DNA of 64,000 bases from Bremia lactucae (lineage: Eukaryota; Oomycota; Peronosporomycetes; Peronosporales; Peronosporaceae): positions 168,296 through 232,295 of the forward strand of contig NC_090614.1 of NCBI RefSeq assembly GCF_004359215.1. Reading direction: 5' to 3'. The position numbers and the translations under genes are program-made. This document shows positions 33,244 through 44,015 of the stretch, one piece after another. Numbering within the stretch: the first letter of the stretch is position 1; each line of letters opens with the position of its first letter. Under the pieces are notes generated by a model, which saw only the letters and a program-made list of their open reading frames with translations, did not search any database and was not told the origin of the DNA.

Positions 33244-33745
33244 TGCAACGGGGCATCCCGTTACATAAATAGCATTTCTCATAAGAGGAATAGTGAATGT
33301 AATTTCTTATGCGAGAATATGTAAAGAAGTTCAAAATTATTATATTTAAATAATTTTGACTTAGTCGTTCCAATATTTCCAAATTTGGTACGCAAAAAGA
33401 CATTAGTTCTATTGATTGGTTGATTTAAGGTTGATATCAGCCCGTCAATCGTTAAAAGACATGATTAGGCGTCGCGCAAGGAGGCGCATTGCATCGTTAA
33501 ATAATTTATTTATTAAAAGCCAATTGTTAGAGATCGTTATAAAGAGCTTAATTTATTAATACAATTTTACTTTCTCCCTATTCTAAAGCCTTAGAGTTTA
33601 CCGTATAGTAGCTAAGACTTCTAAGCTATTTAGAATCTTCCTCTTCACGTCGTGTACGTTAAGTAATCGAGGCAGCCTACCTTCACTGTAATTAGTGTAG
33701 TTTGACTAGTACAAATATCAGTACTAGCGAAGGCGCCCCGTCACA
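33244..33745 (+). repeat. 3' LTR, family C (C1)
   Basis: TGCAACGGGG (TG-C instead of TG-T) to GCCCCGTCACA, 502 bp, similar to 48143-48627. Confidence 0.8.
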
Positions 33746-33792
33746 AATAGGGCAGCTTCAGAAAAAGACATGATACATACCTGACCACCTTC

Positions 33793-34200
33793 TGTATAGG
33801 GGCACCTTTTCACCAGTACTGGCAAGTAGTAGTTGACCTTACACTAATTACAGTGAAGGTGAGGTACCTCGAAACTTCACGTACACAGGGGTACAGAGGA
33901 AGGTCTCTAAGTAGCTAAGGGTTTTAGCTCCGAAAAGTAATTCAAAGGATTATAATTAAGGAAAAGTTAAACTGTATTTATATATTTAATTTCCTACGTA
34001 ACGATCTTCTATCTACTACTGAACTTATTTTATTAATATTTAACTAAATATGGTGTCTCCTTGCGCACCGCACAATCGTGTCTTGAAACATTGGCGGGGT
34101 TAATTTAGACTTAAATAAACCAATCAATAAAGCTAATGTATTATTGCATCAGCAATACAAAATTGGTATTACAGTAGAGACTCCGTAGTTAATATCCTTT
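33793..34200 (-). repeat. Inverted family C LTR fragment
   Basis: It starts TGTATAGGGGCACC and contains the complements of the C LTR words (CACTAATTACAGTGAAGG; GCGCACCGCACAATCGTGTC). The far end fades near 34200. It stands head to head with the LTR of C1, leaving about 47 bp between them. Confidence 0.7.
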
Positions 34201-34342
34201 AATTAGATAAATTCCCCGATTTAATAAAATTTCGAGTCCCATGTTGCCCAGGCCAAAAAATTTAATAAAATCCCTTAATTTTTATTATTAAGGCCACGGA
34301 CATTTTTTGCCGTACAAATATTAAACTACTGCCGGGGGGCCA

Positions 34343-35900
34343 CTACAAAAAAATATCCAGATTTTGTTGCTTGTAGAATTTTTTCTGAAGACTTACCACC
34401 TGATTCTGCATCTTCTGAACCATCTTTGAGAGCTCTACCCTAGTCTTCTGCTGCAACCAGAAAGTCTTGAGCTCTGCAAGCATCGATGCAGCATTCCGAA
34501 GAGGGACGGGCGGTGTGGCCACGCTATTGTCCTTAATGCTGTAGCGGCAATGTGCTGACTCCGGCAATTGAACGCTCTCGAGAATCTCTGCCCCTGTCGG
34601 AATGTAGCTTACCTGCTCTTCGTCGGAATTGTTGAGCAGGAAGTCGATGGACATCGGGTTGCGATAAAGTTGTTAAACTTGATTCAGGAGGTCCACATCG
34701 ACTGCCTGCGGGACGTCCACGTTGGCATTTGCAGCGTTGTCCATGTCGGAGGTCCGGAGTTTGCAGTGCGTTTAGCAGTTGTGGATGCACTCAGACTGTA
34801 TATCCTGAATCCATGCTGCATGCGCCAGCTGAATCGCCTCCAAGACGTTGATCTTCGCTGCGTCCGGCTGATTGTTCTTAAGGCGATCGCGGTTGGAGCG
34901 CCTGCGGTAATACGCTTTAAAATACGTATAATTCCAGCGTCGAAGGGCTAAATCTTGCTGGTCGCATTGGATGGCAAATACAACAGCGTTGTATTCTCCA
35001 GAGTGATTCCGGCGACTGCCAGATCCTTCTCCTTGATGTGCGCAAAGCAGATGTCGAGGATCAGGATGACCTTCCGACCGGCAACGTGTTTGGCGAAGGC
35101 TTCCATTTATGATTTGAACACGTTGCGAGTCATCCACGCATTCTTGTTGGCGTGATAGGCAACGCCCAGGCTTCTGCGGTCCACATTTTTGAAACAGCGT
35201 GGGTTAAAGAGCTTTCCGATGACCCACAGCGGAAGCTTGTCAAATCCATTTGCGTTGCAGCAGATGGTCATCGTGATCCGCGTTTTGCTCTCTGCTTCTG
35301 ACCCTCCAGCTGGTGTGTCGAAAGCAATAAATCGGCCTGCAGTCGGTGGAACAGGCCGGTATCATCCATGTTGTAGATGTCGGCAGCGTTGTACTGGTCC
35401 AATTGAGCGCGGATTTCTAACAGGCACGCCTCCAGTGCTTCGCCGTCAACACACCCGCTTTCGCCAAAGCGAAGTGCATTCATATGCCGCGGCGATTTTT
35501 GAATTTCTGCAACCAACCAATTAAGAATGTGGGTGTATCCTCATCCTTGACGGTTCGATACAACGTCTTCATGTACGATGCCGCTTTTTACTAGATCAGG
35601 CGCCCGTTGGTGTTGCATAACGCTGATACTCAATAATCCATCGAGCAAGAGCCGCCTCACCAGCGGGTTCGAGGCCGCACGCTGTCGCTTAAAATGAAGG
35701 GCTGCATCGCTCTTGGCTGCACCGAGCAGGTCTGTTGACCGCTTTAGGACGTTGCTGATTGTCCCTTGGGTGACCGTGACTCCATGCTCCTCCAGCATCC
35801 CCCGACACAGAGCTTCTTGGGTGAGGCCAGGACGTCTCTGCTTCTCCATGCAGATCGCCTTGCGGAGGATGTCTGTGAGGGTGTGGCCATTAGCGGCCAT
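34343..35900 (-). pseudogene. pogo/Tigger-like DNA transposase (DDE superfamily), broken
   Basis: The N-terminus (MAANGHTLTDILRKAICMEK, then LTQEALCRGMLEEHGVTVTQ and TISNVLKRS) is a psq/CENP-B type helix-turn-helix pair that binds the transposon ends. After a stop at 35541 the DDE domain follows with IYNMDDTGLFHR (first catalytic Asp), CCNANGFDKLPLWVIGK, KNAWMT and VILILDICFAH (second Asp, with Cys where Asn is usual). A C-terminal helical part ends at 34343 with MVQKMQNQVVSLQKKF. Stops and frameshifts split it into at least five pieces. No terminal inverted repeats were found; the GGGGGGCCACTAC at 34334 may be a remnant of one end. Confidence 0.78.
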
Positions 35901-37313
35901 GTTGAACGGGTCACGTGGAAAACGCGTTTTGCAAAATATGGGTTTCCCTCGAAAAAGTGTTTCCGAAAAGAGCCTTGAACATGTCGGTTACACCTTAATT
36001 TCATTTAAATACAGTAACACCCTTCGCCTTCAATCCCCTAACCCCAACTTAACTTTAACTCTGCTTTTAAATGATTCCTTTATTTATCAAAATTGGTCGG
36101 TCCCAGCCATTTCGAATATGGTAGACTCTACTGTGTTGGAACATTTAAGTCAAAATTAATAAAGATAATAATTTTGTACTTCTTTGCTTGTTTCGTCTTA
36201 TAGGTATTAATTATTGTTATTCCTTCTATACGAAATAATACTTATGTAACGGGACACCCCCTCTTGCCCTAGAAAAATTTACTAATGTGAAGCTCATGAT
36301 TCATTTCTACTGGCGGTGTTGATTGAATGTATAATTTAAATTGGAAGCCAGGTTTTCCACACATTCCTTTCGGTACAGCTACACTGCCTCCCCGTTGTCT
36401 TGAAAAAATACGTCATATAATATATTTTCACTGTATGGGTCATTCCGCTGCATCCAAACTCAACAGTTATTCAATTACTTGATTTTGGATGCAGCGGAAT
36501 GACCCATACAATAAAAATATTTTATATCGTCTTTAAATCGCCCTTTTGGCATTTGGTATATCACACCCCTTAAATTAAATTAGGGCACCGCTTTATCTAC
36601 AAACCCTTATTATCTACATGAGATTAGTGACTGCGTTGGCGATGTTAAATGTACGGCTTCTAACAGGTGAAAAAAAGTTAAGAGCGCCCGCAAATGATTG
36701 GCGAGTCATAAAATGAGCGAAAAGAAAGAGCAGCAAACCGAACAGTGAGGGAGAAAATGAGCATGCATGTTAGTTAGTCTTTGGAGGTCAAGCTAAGGAT
36801 GATTTTATTGTACTTTACTTCTACCAACTTTTGCGGAAGAGAATCAAATAGGCGAATCTCAGTGCTCTTTTTTGTACCAACCATGAGTTAAAATTGCCTT
36901 ATGTTTCACTTTTTTGTCGGCTTTCATTCGTAATTTCTTTGCTGAAAAAGCATCTTGCTATTTAACATGAAAGGACGCATATATTGCGAAGTCTTTTGCA
37001 GACCTTCCGAGCTACGGAAGCTGGGAAGGCCTACATAAAATTTTCTAAATAAGTATTCTAGTTATCAACAAGTTGTTACCATTACGCTACTCATAAATAA
37101 ATACAGAGGTAAATAATTAATGTGTGTGGCTACATCGGTTCCCAAATGTAATTTAGCGGGGGATGTATCAATGTCCAAAGGGAATTAAAGACGTCTTTAG
37201 AGGTATAATTGTCAATTTTGCGATATAGCGGAATGATGAAGCTGTTCATTCTTAATCTGTACTTTTTATTTAATGAAACAAACAGAGGGGGAGGGGGACT
37301 ATACCAAAACGGG
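35901..37313. other. Spacer with foldback repeat and LTR-like terminus
   Basis: TGTAACGGGACACC at 36246 resembles LTR starts of this genome without a body after it. A perfect palindrome lies at 36432-36510. A repeat around 37055-37165 is shared with 30075-30190. I see no gene. Confidence 0.5.
36432..36510. repeat. Perfect inverted repeat, 27-bp arms, likely foldback MITE
   Basis: The arms 36432-36458 and 36484-36510 are exact complements around a 25-nt loop. Each arm contains TATGGGTCATTCCGCTGCAT. Weaker complementarity continues outward for about 25 bp through AT-rich DNA. If TA is taken as a target duplication, the ends are TGGGTCATTCC, as in a Tc1/mariner-type MITE. Confidence 0.8.
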
Positions 37314-37844
37314 TGTAGGCGGGCACGTCGTAATGCGGCCACGCTCTACTTAGACACACACCCTAGCACAGCGAGGAAGCGGTTTGACCAGCTTCTCTTG
37401 CGTGCAGTGAGGTAGTTGTGGTGGGTGCGTTAGCGACCTCACCCAACGCACTAAGTTCTTTAGTTAAGTGTCGTCACGGGAGCGGTAATCCGGCTCCTCG
37501 TGCGCACTTACTAAGTAGGAAGTACTTGTCAGACTGATTTATATTTAATCGTATTACATATAAATACCTATTTTTTTACCAATCAAAATGTCATCTCTGT
37601 AGATAACACTTATATGTATTGCGAGCGTATCTTTCTAGATACCTCGCGTAACGGATGACGCTAGCCGTCCTCCTAATGTGAATGCACCCATGTGCATCAC
37701 ATGCACAAGAGTTGGTCATAAGTGAGCACCACACCCGAGTGCTGGGTCTAATTAAATATCATAAAGTAATTAACCATCCCCTTAAGTACACCAAGTGTAC
37801 TTCACGGGGACTGTGTAACATTAGGGCAACTTTAGCCCGTTACA
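37314..37844 (-). repeat. 3' LTR of D2
   Basis: 531 bp, the complement of 17468-18000, from TGTAGGCGGGCACG to TTTAGCCCGTTACA. Confidence 0.88.
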
Positions 37845-37973
37845 CCATCCCCTCCTTAAAACGAAATTACATTTTAAATTCTTCAAAGAGGAGAGAGGAA
37901 CTGCGAGCAGCTTTACGCGCCGCTAGTTCACTCAATCACTGAAGCGCACGAATTTCCATACACGGCGCCAAAG

Positions 37974-39421
37974 ATGCCACCTAAAAGGGCCATTGTTGGT
38001 GGGTCGTGCGAAGACGCCCACTCAACCTCGCATCAAACGCACGCGTCGCGTTGTCGTGCTGGCCGCGTCCAATGCCTATGTCGAAACGCCGACAGCTATT
38101 GCTGCTGTCGCATTAACGGGGCTAAAGGATCCATCCCACTTTGTCAGTGAGAATGCTGATCCGTCGCTCGTTCTCGACTACAAGAAGTCGACACCGTTGC
38201 CGTCACCTCATAGTAGTGATGCGAACAACGAGCTCATGAGGAAGGATGATGGCGCATTATTGCCCATCCAAACTTATCTCATGGCTCACAACATGGAGAC
38301 AGCAACATTTACGAATGCTGTCTCGTGTCTACGCTGGATAGCGCAGCGACAGGTAATGAGAGCGCTGCCCATAAAGGCGCAGCCGCTTCTCCGTTGAGTA
38401 AAACCACAACGCCTTATGCTCAGACCATAATCCATAATAGTTCTGACAAAGAGGATTTGGAGCCTAAAGCTCCGCCGACGACACGTGAACGTGCTCAGTC
38501 GGTGTCACAAGCCATTTGTTTTGAACGTGGCTATGTGACGGGTGGCATACCAAAGATGCCTCCTCCATCTAAATGGCCTCGTTTAAACGGGTCAAGAGCG
38601 TCGCTCCTAGAGCGCGCTCTTCTAGATGCGCATAAAACGCTTGGGCGTATTTTCCCGGTCCCGGTCGTGTTGCGTTCAAATGAAACGCCCGACCAATACA
38701 AGGCGGAATTCTTGCGCCGCATTCTGATGCGTTGAAGCAGCGGTCGCAACGAATTAATTTCCTTCGCTTGCGTGTGAACGAGATAATGGGCGGTACTGTA
38801 CCCCCTGTTTCTTCTCACAACGCTACTTCTGCTAGTCCATTTGAGTCTAGCGAAGAGGCCTCAGCTGGTGCTCCTTTTCATAGGCAGCCACCAAGCCGGG
38901 CACATCTATACATAGGGTAGCGATCGGTTCCTAAGAGTCAAAATTCTTCGGGTAACCTTTTCATTGGACGAAAATCTGATACCTTTGCCCCACGGAGCGG
39001 TGGGCAAGCAACCTTTTAATAAGGAAGCGTTGATTCTCACCCGTATCACTCAGTGCAAGCGGCGCCCGATAGGAGTGGCGACGTCGCCCACGTATTCGCG
39101 GCTGTCTGACATTCGTCCGTTCAGTCACAGGCGTTAAGCGCTGCTGAACGACGTATTGTGTATCTCGAGGGTCAAGTCTCGCGACTGACCTCGGATCTTT
39201 TTAATGTCCGAGCGAAGGCTCGTCAGGATTATAAATGCCTGAAGACTCTTGGACCTCTTTGAGAGGATGATGCTGAGGGATCCGCGTTACTCGCGTGATG
39301 TCCCTCGCTCTCCAAATCCTGTTCGTGGTGGGAGGAATCGGTCCGATAGCTTTTCGCCTTCACCGCCCCCCTCACCCGAACGACGCTTGACTCACTGTCA
39401 GCGTCACCATCGGTCTTCTTA
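37974..39421 (+). pseudogene. Antisense accessory gene of D2, RS/SP-rich C-terminus
   Basis: The ATG at 37974 is 129 bp from the LTR, as in D1 (130 bp). Pieces in order are KTPTQPRIKRTRRVVV and VALTGLKDPSHFVSENADPS (37993-38397), SKTTTPYAQTIIHNSSD and LLERALLDAHKTLGRIF and TPDQYKAEFLRRI (38325-38735), QRINFLRLRVNEIMGG (38732-38920), and finally RDPRYSRDVPRSPNPVRGG and further SP pairs up to a stop at 39419-39421. Frameshifts separate the parts. Residue conservation with D1 is high over the whole length, and the C-terminus overlaps the pol tail on the other strand (39229-39421). Confidence 0.55.
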
Positions 39422-40080
39422 GACGGATGAGGATAAATGCTCTCATTTAGGTCTACATACCGTTTCAGACAACCCACGTAAAATACGGGGTGCGCCTTTA
39501 TAGACGGAGGTAGGGTGAGCCTATAATTTAGGTCTCCAACCTCTTCGACCACCGTAAGGGCCCAATGAAACGCGGCAACAACTTCGTAGTACCTCCAGGC
39601 AGTAAGAAATTGCAATTTTAGGTAGGGTAGCAGTGCTTAATAGTACTTTTTCTCGTTGTGCTTGTCATGTCCGCTTGCCATTGTGTCACGGACTTTACGT
39701 GTGATGGCTAATCGCTCATCCACAAAGCGTTAAGCCTCGCTCACGCTTTTAGCATCAAACGCGCCTATGACACCGCTGAGATATCGGTCATAAGGCGTAG
39801 TTTTATCGACCACTGCTAAACTGGCAGGGTCACGAGGGCAAGTTTCTGTCTTTGAGATGATACCCTCATGGGTCATGGTCATATTGACGAAACACTGTCC
39901 CTCTTTCGCACCGAGCATAGTGAGGGGACCTCGCCCACTAAGACTCGGGCTGCTCAGAAACGAGACTGGCGTCCGAGGATGGTGCAGTCCGTTAATGTAA
40001 AGCGGTGTCTCACCCGTACTGGCGTGGACACTGTTATTTATAGCGAACTCCACAAAGGGCAATTGCTTGCTTATACCTTG
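39229..40080 (-). pseudogene. Integrase C-terminal half and chromodomain of D2
   Basis: It reads QLPFVEFAINNSVHASTGE, LHHPRTPVSFLSSPSLSG and VNMTMTHEGIISKTE, and then after a break WALTVVEEVGDLNYRLTLPP and HPVFYVGCLKRYVDLNES, all as in D1. Confidence 0.82.
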
Positions 40081-40129
40081 CACCGGTTGGAGTTCGTTTC
40101 TCAAACTTAGGGCGAATCGCCAGACTTCG

Positions 40130-40897
40130 CGTCCAATGTCTTTGACATTGCGAATGAACGCGCTCCAGGCTTGCATGAGCGAGACTTTACCTCGCTTATT
40201 GTTGCCGCTATACCATCGATGCTTGAAAAAAAGCATCGATATAAAAATCTTCCTTAGCGCGAAAGTTCTTCGCGCTGGGATCAAGGCCATGAAGCTTTGT
40301 CGCAATAAATAAGGGACATTTATCGTGAGGAGTAGTCTTTCTAGACATTCTATTAATCAGCTGTTCGGGCAAAAGCCACGGCTCCTTTTCAGGAAGATGA
40401 GACATTTTACTGTCTTCACTCCCCTGAGTAGTACCCACTGAAGCAGGAGTACCACAAGAACTTTTCTTACGATGGCTTACGCCATCGTCATCACCACGCA
40501 TAGAAATATGTGCGAACGACGGCACGGGAGACGGTACTGGCGCTGAGGAATCATCCTCATCGTCGGACAGTGGCGAATACTACCAGCACGTCTACTCGAA
40601 TGAGCCCCCTCATTCGAAGGCTCATAGTCAGCCGCCTGACGATGACCAGGCGACTGTTTTTTTTCTCCCCGAGTCGGCCATTTCGTCCGACTCGCATTCG
40701 TAGTCGACCTCCAAAAAGGGGTCGCATTCACGTGGTGTATCACCACGTCCACCTTCAACATTTGGAGTTGCGGGAGAAGATTACTCTACGGCAGACAGAA
40801 CGTCTGCCGCAAGAGACAATAGTGCGTCGCCCGCGGCTGCATGAACCGCAGCCGAAGGCGCCGCACTATTCGCATACCGCATGGGCTTGTTAGCCAT
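40130..40897 (-). pseudogene. Antisense accessory gene of A2
   Basis: The ATG at 40897 (116 bp from the LTR) gives MANKPMRYANSAAPSAAVHA and AAGDALLSLAADV before a stop. After shifts, 40525-40208 reads MRGDDDGVSHRKKSSCGTPA, LPEKEPWLLPEQLINRMS and PHDKCPLFIATKL, and the last part is LMQAWSAFIRNVKDIGREVW. In the C2 gene the corresponding words are KKPWLPSKDKLARLSGM and LFQAWTAFAQNVQNTGREVW, so families A and C share this protein over its length. Confidence 0.65.
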
Positions 40898-41013
40898 GCG
40901 ATAGAATTAAAAATGATGAATCTGACCAATTAACATCGTTTTTAATAAAGTGGTCTTATAGTGACCACTCTACCCAATGACAGTCAGAGTGATTGTCGTT
41001 TGAGGGAGGGTGA

Positions 41014-41451
41014 TGTAACGGAGTGTATCGTTACATGAAATTAACACTTAATGGTTGTTAATTAATATCTTATCTAAAAGGTAGATAATATTTAGAGAAA
41101 TATTACTTTACATGGTAATATTTTAAAGGCTTCTCCATTGGTAGATAGAGACCATTATCTACTTTCTCCGCGGTCCAGTTAGCGCTGGACGCGCGCAAAG
41201 AGAAAGACAGATAAGACTTTTAGTACATATTTGTATAAGCTTATAATTAAGTTAGTATCAAGTAGATAGACAAGAAAAACTTAATTATATTAATACAGAT
41301 TTTAACTAACCTTCTTAAGGCAAGTTTTTTAAAGAGAAGACTTCCTTGGCACGTACTAGTGTACGGGACGTGACGTGAGGCACCACTCGCACTGAGGCTG
41401 TGCGAAGTGGACTTGTAATGAAGCAGTACAAGTCGGCAGTACCCCGTTACA
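41014..41451 (+). repeat. 3' LTR of A2
   Basis: TGTAACGGAG to ACCCCGTTACA, preceded by TTTGAGGGAGGGTGA. Confidence 0.86.
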
Positions 41452-41673
41452 ACTTCCTACTTAGTAAGTGCGCACGAGGAGTCGAATTACCACGCCCGTG
41501 ACGACACTTAGGACGACACTTAACTAACGTACTTAGTGCGTTGGGTGAGGTCGCTAACGCGCCCACCACAACTACCTCACTGCACGCAAGAGAAGCTGGT
41601 TAAACCACTTCCTTGCTGTGCTAGGGTGTGTGTCTAAGTAGAGCGTGGCCGCGGTACGACGTGCCCGCTTACA
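41452..41673 (+). repeat. 5' LTR of D3, distal part only
   Basis: It matches the last 220 bp of the D LTR, ending CGTGCCCGCTTACA. Confidence 0.75.
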
Positions 41674-41746
41674 CTTGGTAGCACTAGAAATCATTTCCAC
41701 GACCCGCATCTCTGCGTATGTACGTAAGGATGAGCCTCAACATTGA

Positions 41747-41973
41747 TTGGGCTCACTTCCCCACCTCTCTGAACATCATCAGGAGGTGGCAGGGCACATG
41801 GCGCAGGGACTTGGTGAACAAGCCCTGGCAAGGCTCCTGGGTAGTCCTCCTGAGCAACATGTTGCTCAGTTGGAGCAGTTTAAGGCATTCATGCTCGGAC
41901 AGCGGAGAGCCGCGTCCGAGGCACAGAGCCATGCTGTGGCGGAGCCCGTCACTCAGACTCAGAATGAGCTGGG
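41747..41973 (+). pseudogene. gag start of D3 (interrupted by gap)
   Basis: The best frame reads ALARLLGSPPEQHVAQLEQF and continues Gln/Ala-rich into the gap. Position after the primer site and composition suggest gag N-terminus; there is no domain proof. The start codon is uncertain. Confidence 0.45.
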
Positions 41974-42954
41974 NNNNNNNNNNNNNNNNNNNNNNNNNNN
42001 NNNNNNNNNNNNNNNNNNNNNNNNNNNNNNNNNNNNNNNNNNNNNNNNNNNNNNNNNNNNNNNNNNNNNNNNNNNNNNNNNNNNNNNNNNNNNNNNNNNN
42101 NNNNNNNNNNNNNNNNNNNNNNNNNNNNNNNNNNNNNNNNNNNNNNNNNNNNNNNNNNNNNNNNNNNNNNNNNNNNNNNNNNNNNNNNNNNNNNNNNNNN
42201 NNNNNNNNNNNNNNNNNNNNNNNNNNNNNNNNNNNNNNNNNNNNNNNNNNNNNNNNNNNNNNNNNNNNNNNNNNNNNNNNNNNNNNNNNNNNNNNNNNNN
42301 NNNNNNNNNNNNNNNNNNNNNNNNNNNNNNNNNNNNNNNNNNNNNNNNNNNNNNNNNNNNNNNNNNNNNNNNNNNNNNNNNNNNNNNNNNNNNNNNNNNN
42401 NNNNNNNNNNNNNNNNNNNNNNNNNNNNNNNNNNNNNNNNNNNNNNNNNNNNNNNNNNNNNNNNNNNNNNNNNNNNNNNNNNNNNNNNNNNNNNNNNNNN
42501 NNNNNNNNNNNNNNNNNNNNNNNNNNNNNNNNNNNNNNNNNNNNNNNNNNNNNNNNNNNNNNNNNNNNNNNNNNNNNNNNNNNNNNNNNNNNNNNNNNNN
42601 NNNNNNNNNNNNNNNNNNNNNNNNNNNNNNNNNNNNNNNNNNNNNNNNNNNNNNNNNNNNNNNNNNNNNNNNNNNNNNNNNNNNNNNNNNNNNNNNNNNN
42701 NNNNNNNNNNNNNNNNNNNNNNNNNNNNNNNNNNNNNNNNNNNNNNNNNNNNNNNNNNNNNNNNNNNNNNNNNNNNNNNNNNNNNNNNNNNNNNNNNNNN
42801 NNNNNNNNNNNNNNNNNNNNNNNNNNNNNNNNNNNNNNNNNNNNNNNNNNNNNNNNNNNNNNNNNNNNNNNNNNNNNNNNNNNNNNNNNNNNNNNNNNNN
42901 NNNNNNNNNNNNNNNNNNNNNNNNNNNNNNNNNNNNNNNNNNNNNNNNNNNNNN
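41974..42954. other. Assembly gap (981 N)
   Basis: Unknown bases inside the D3 element. Frames that appear to run through it are not real. Confidence 0.99.
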
Positions 42955-43420
42955 CGAGCCAAGGCGGGACATGTGCGTGAGAGCAAATCGCCTCACTGCA
43001 GCCCGACCTTTTGTGTGCGTAAAGCCACAGGTGGATGGCGCGTGGTTCATGCTTACAATAAGCTGAACACGGCGACCATACCGGCGCAAACGCCAATCCC
43101 GCGGAAAGATGTCTTGCTAAACTCCATGGGAAAGTCAACTACCTTTTCCGCGTTGGATTTGAAGGATGGCTACTATCAGGTACTCATAAGAGAGTCCGAT
43201 GTAGCCAAAATAGCTGTAAGCACCCCAAGCCATTTGGACGCTGTGTTGCAGACTTTGAAGGACGCCCAATGTACGTCAACTTGCAAAAGTGCGTCATAGG
43301 GGTCCCTGAGATACCTGTGCTGGGTTGCATCGTAGGTACACATGGTGTACGAGAAGACTCAGACAAGGTAAATTCAGTAAAACAATGGCCAATCCCATGG
43401 CATGTGAAGGATTTCCTGAC
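42955..43420 (+). pseudogene. RT of D3 with internal deletion
   Basis: It has HVRESKSPHCSPTFCVRKAT, AYNKLNTATIPAQTPIPRKD and ALDLKDGYYQVLIRESD, then jumps from VSTPS directly to HLDAVLQTLKDAQ. Against D1 about 185 bp are missing (13382-13566), including the YFDD catalytic block. The jump is at the same AGC codon where the 29.57-kb RT fragment ends. Confidence 0.78.
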
Positions 43421-44015
43421 ACTTATACATGATGCGCAAGCGCAAATCATTGTGAGTTGGGACGACGACACGTGGAGTGTCGCCGGCAACGGCTGTGTAA
43501 TACAATAAATCGTTGCGTGTTGTATATCGATAGGCTGACGATCGATATAAAGCTGGTAAATCTTTAAAAGATTTATCGGATGGATTCATCAGATGATCCG
43601 TTAAACGCAGAAAGTCCTTATCTTTTGCATAGGCTTTCTTTATGTCATCAAATAAGGTTGATGACGTAACACTTAAAATAAGTGTTGCAACAGTGGAATT
43701 ATTTCCACTGCTGGAATGCGCAGTCGGCTCGAAATCGGGTCGGCGTAATAACGCATCAGCGACGACGTTAAGTCTTTCTGGTTTATATTCCACGGAGAAA
43801 TTATACTCCGCGAAAAAGGATAGCCACCTCGCCATTCTTTGCGAGAGGTGTGGGCTATTTACGGCCGTGCGTAATGACGCATGGTCCGTACATACGATGA
43901 ACAGTCTATCTCCGAGGAGATAGACCCTAAACTTCGCCAGTGTATATTTCATGGCAAGGAGTTCCTTGTCTAAACTTAGCCAGTGCATATTTCACGGCAA
44001 GGAGTTCCTTGTCAT
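43421..44015 (-). pseudogene. Inverted RNase H/integrase piece of family C
   Basis: On minus it encodes DKELLAMKYTLAKFRVYLLG, TDHASLRTAVNSPHLSQRMA and a linker, then the start of the zinc domain. A 45-bp tandem duplication (43927-43971 and 43972-44014; AGTTCCTTGTC ends) sits at its 5' end. It lies head to head with the sense copy beginning at about 44277. Confidence 0.72.

Larger units (their letters stand above)
30491..33745 (+). mobile_element. Family C Ty3/gypsy element, copy C1 (5' truncated)
   Basis: It contains the end of RT, RNase H, integrase, the antisense gene and the 3' LTR (33244-33745). Everything before RT block 7 is missing or inverted. Confidence 0.8.
37314..40080 (-). mobile_element. 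Family D element, copy D2 (inverted, truncated)
   Basis: Read on minus: integrase core and chromodomain (40080-39229), antisense gene region, purine tract (37845-37858) and 3' LTR (37844-37314). It is cut inside integrase at about 40080, where the tail of a family A element begins in the opposite orientation. Confidence 0.82.
40081..41451 (+). mobile_element. Family A element, copy A2 (3' end only)
   Basis: It consists of the antisense gene (40130-40897), spacer, purine tract and 3' LTR (41014-41451), matching 1-1108. The left end is fused to the inverted integrase of D2. Confidence 0.8.
41452..43420 (+). mobile_element. Family D element, copy D3 (5' part, with 981-N gap)
   Basis: It has a truncated 5' LTR (41452-41673), primer site TGGTAGCACTAGAAATC at 41676, the start of gag, the gap 41974-42954 and then RT. 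It abuts the A2 LTR directly. Confidence 0.75.

Noticed and set aside
34568..34951. Plus-strand frame inside the pogo-like remnant
   Set aside because: Shadow of the transposase on minus.
36246..36260. TGTAACGGGACACC as a possible LTR start
   Set aside because: No LTR body follows; single short match.
41718..43138. Very long frames on both strands across 41.7-43.1 kb, and 61.8-63.2 kb
   Set aside because: They only stay open because they cross runs of N.
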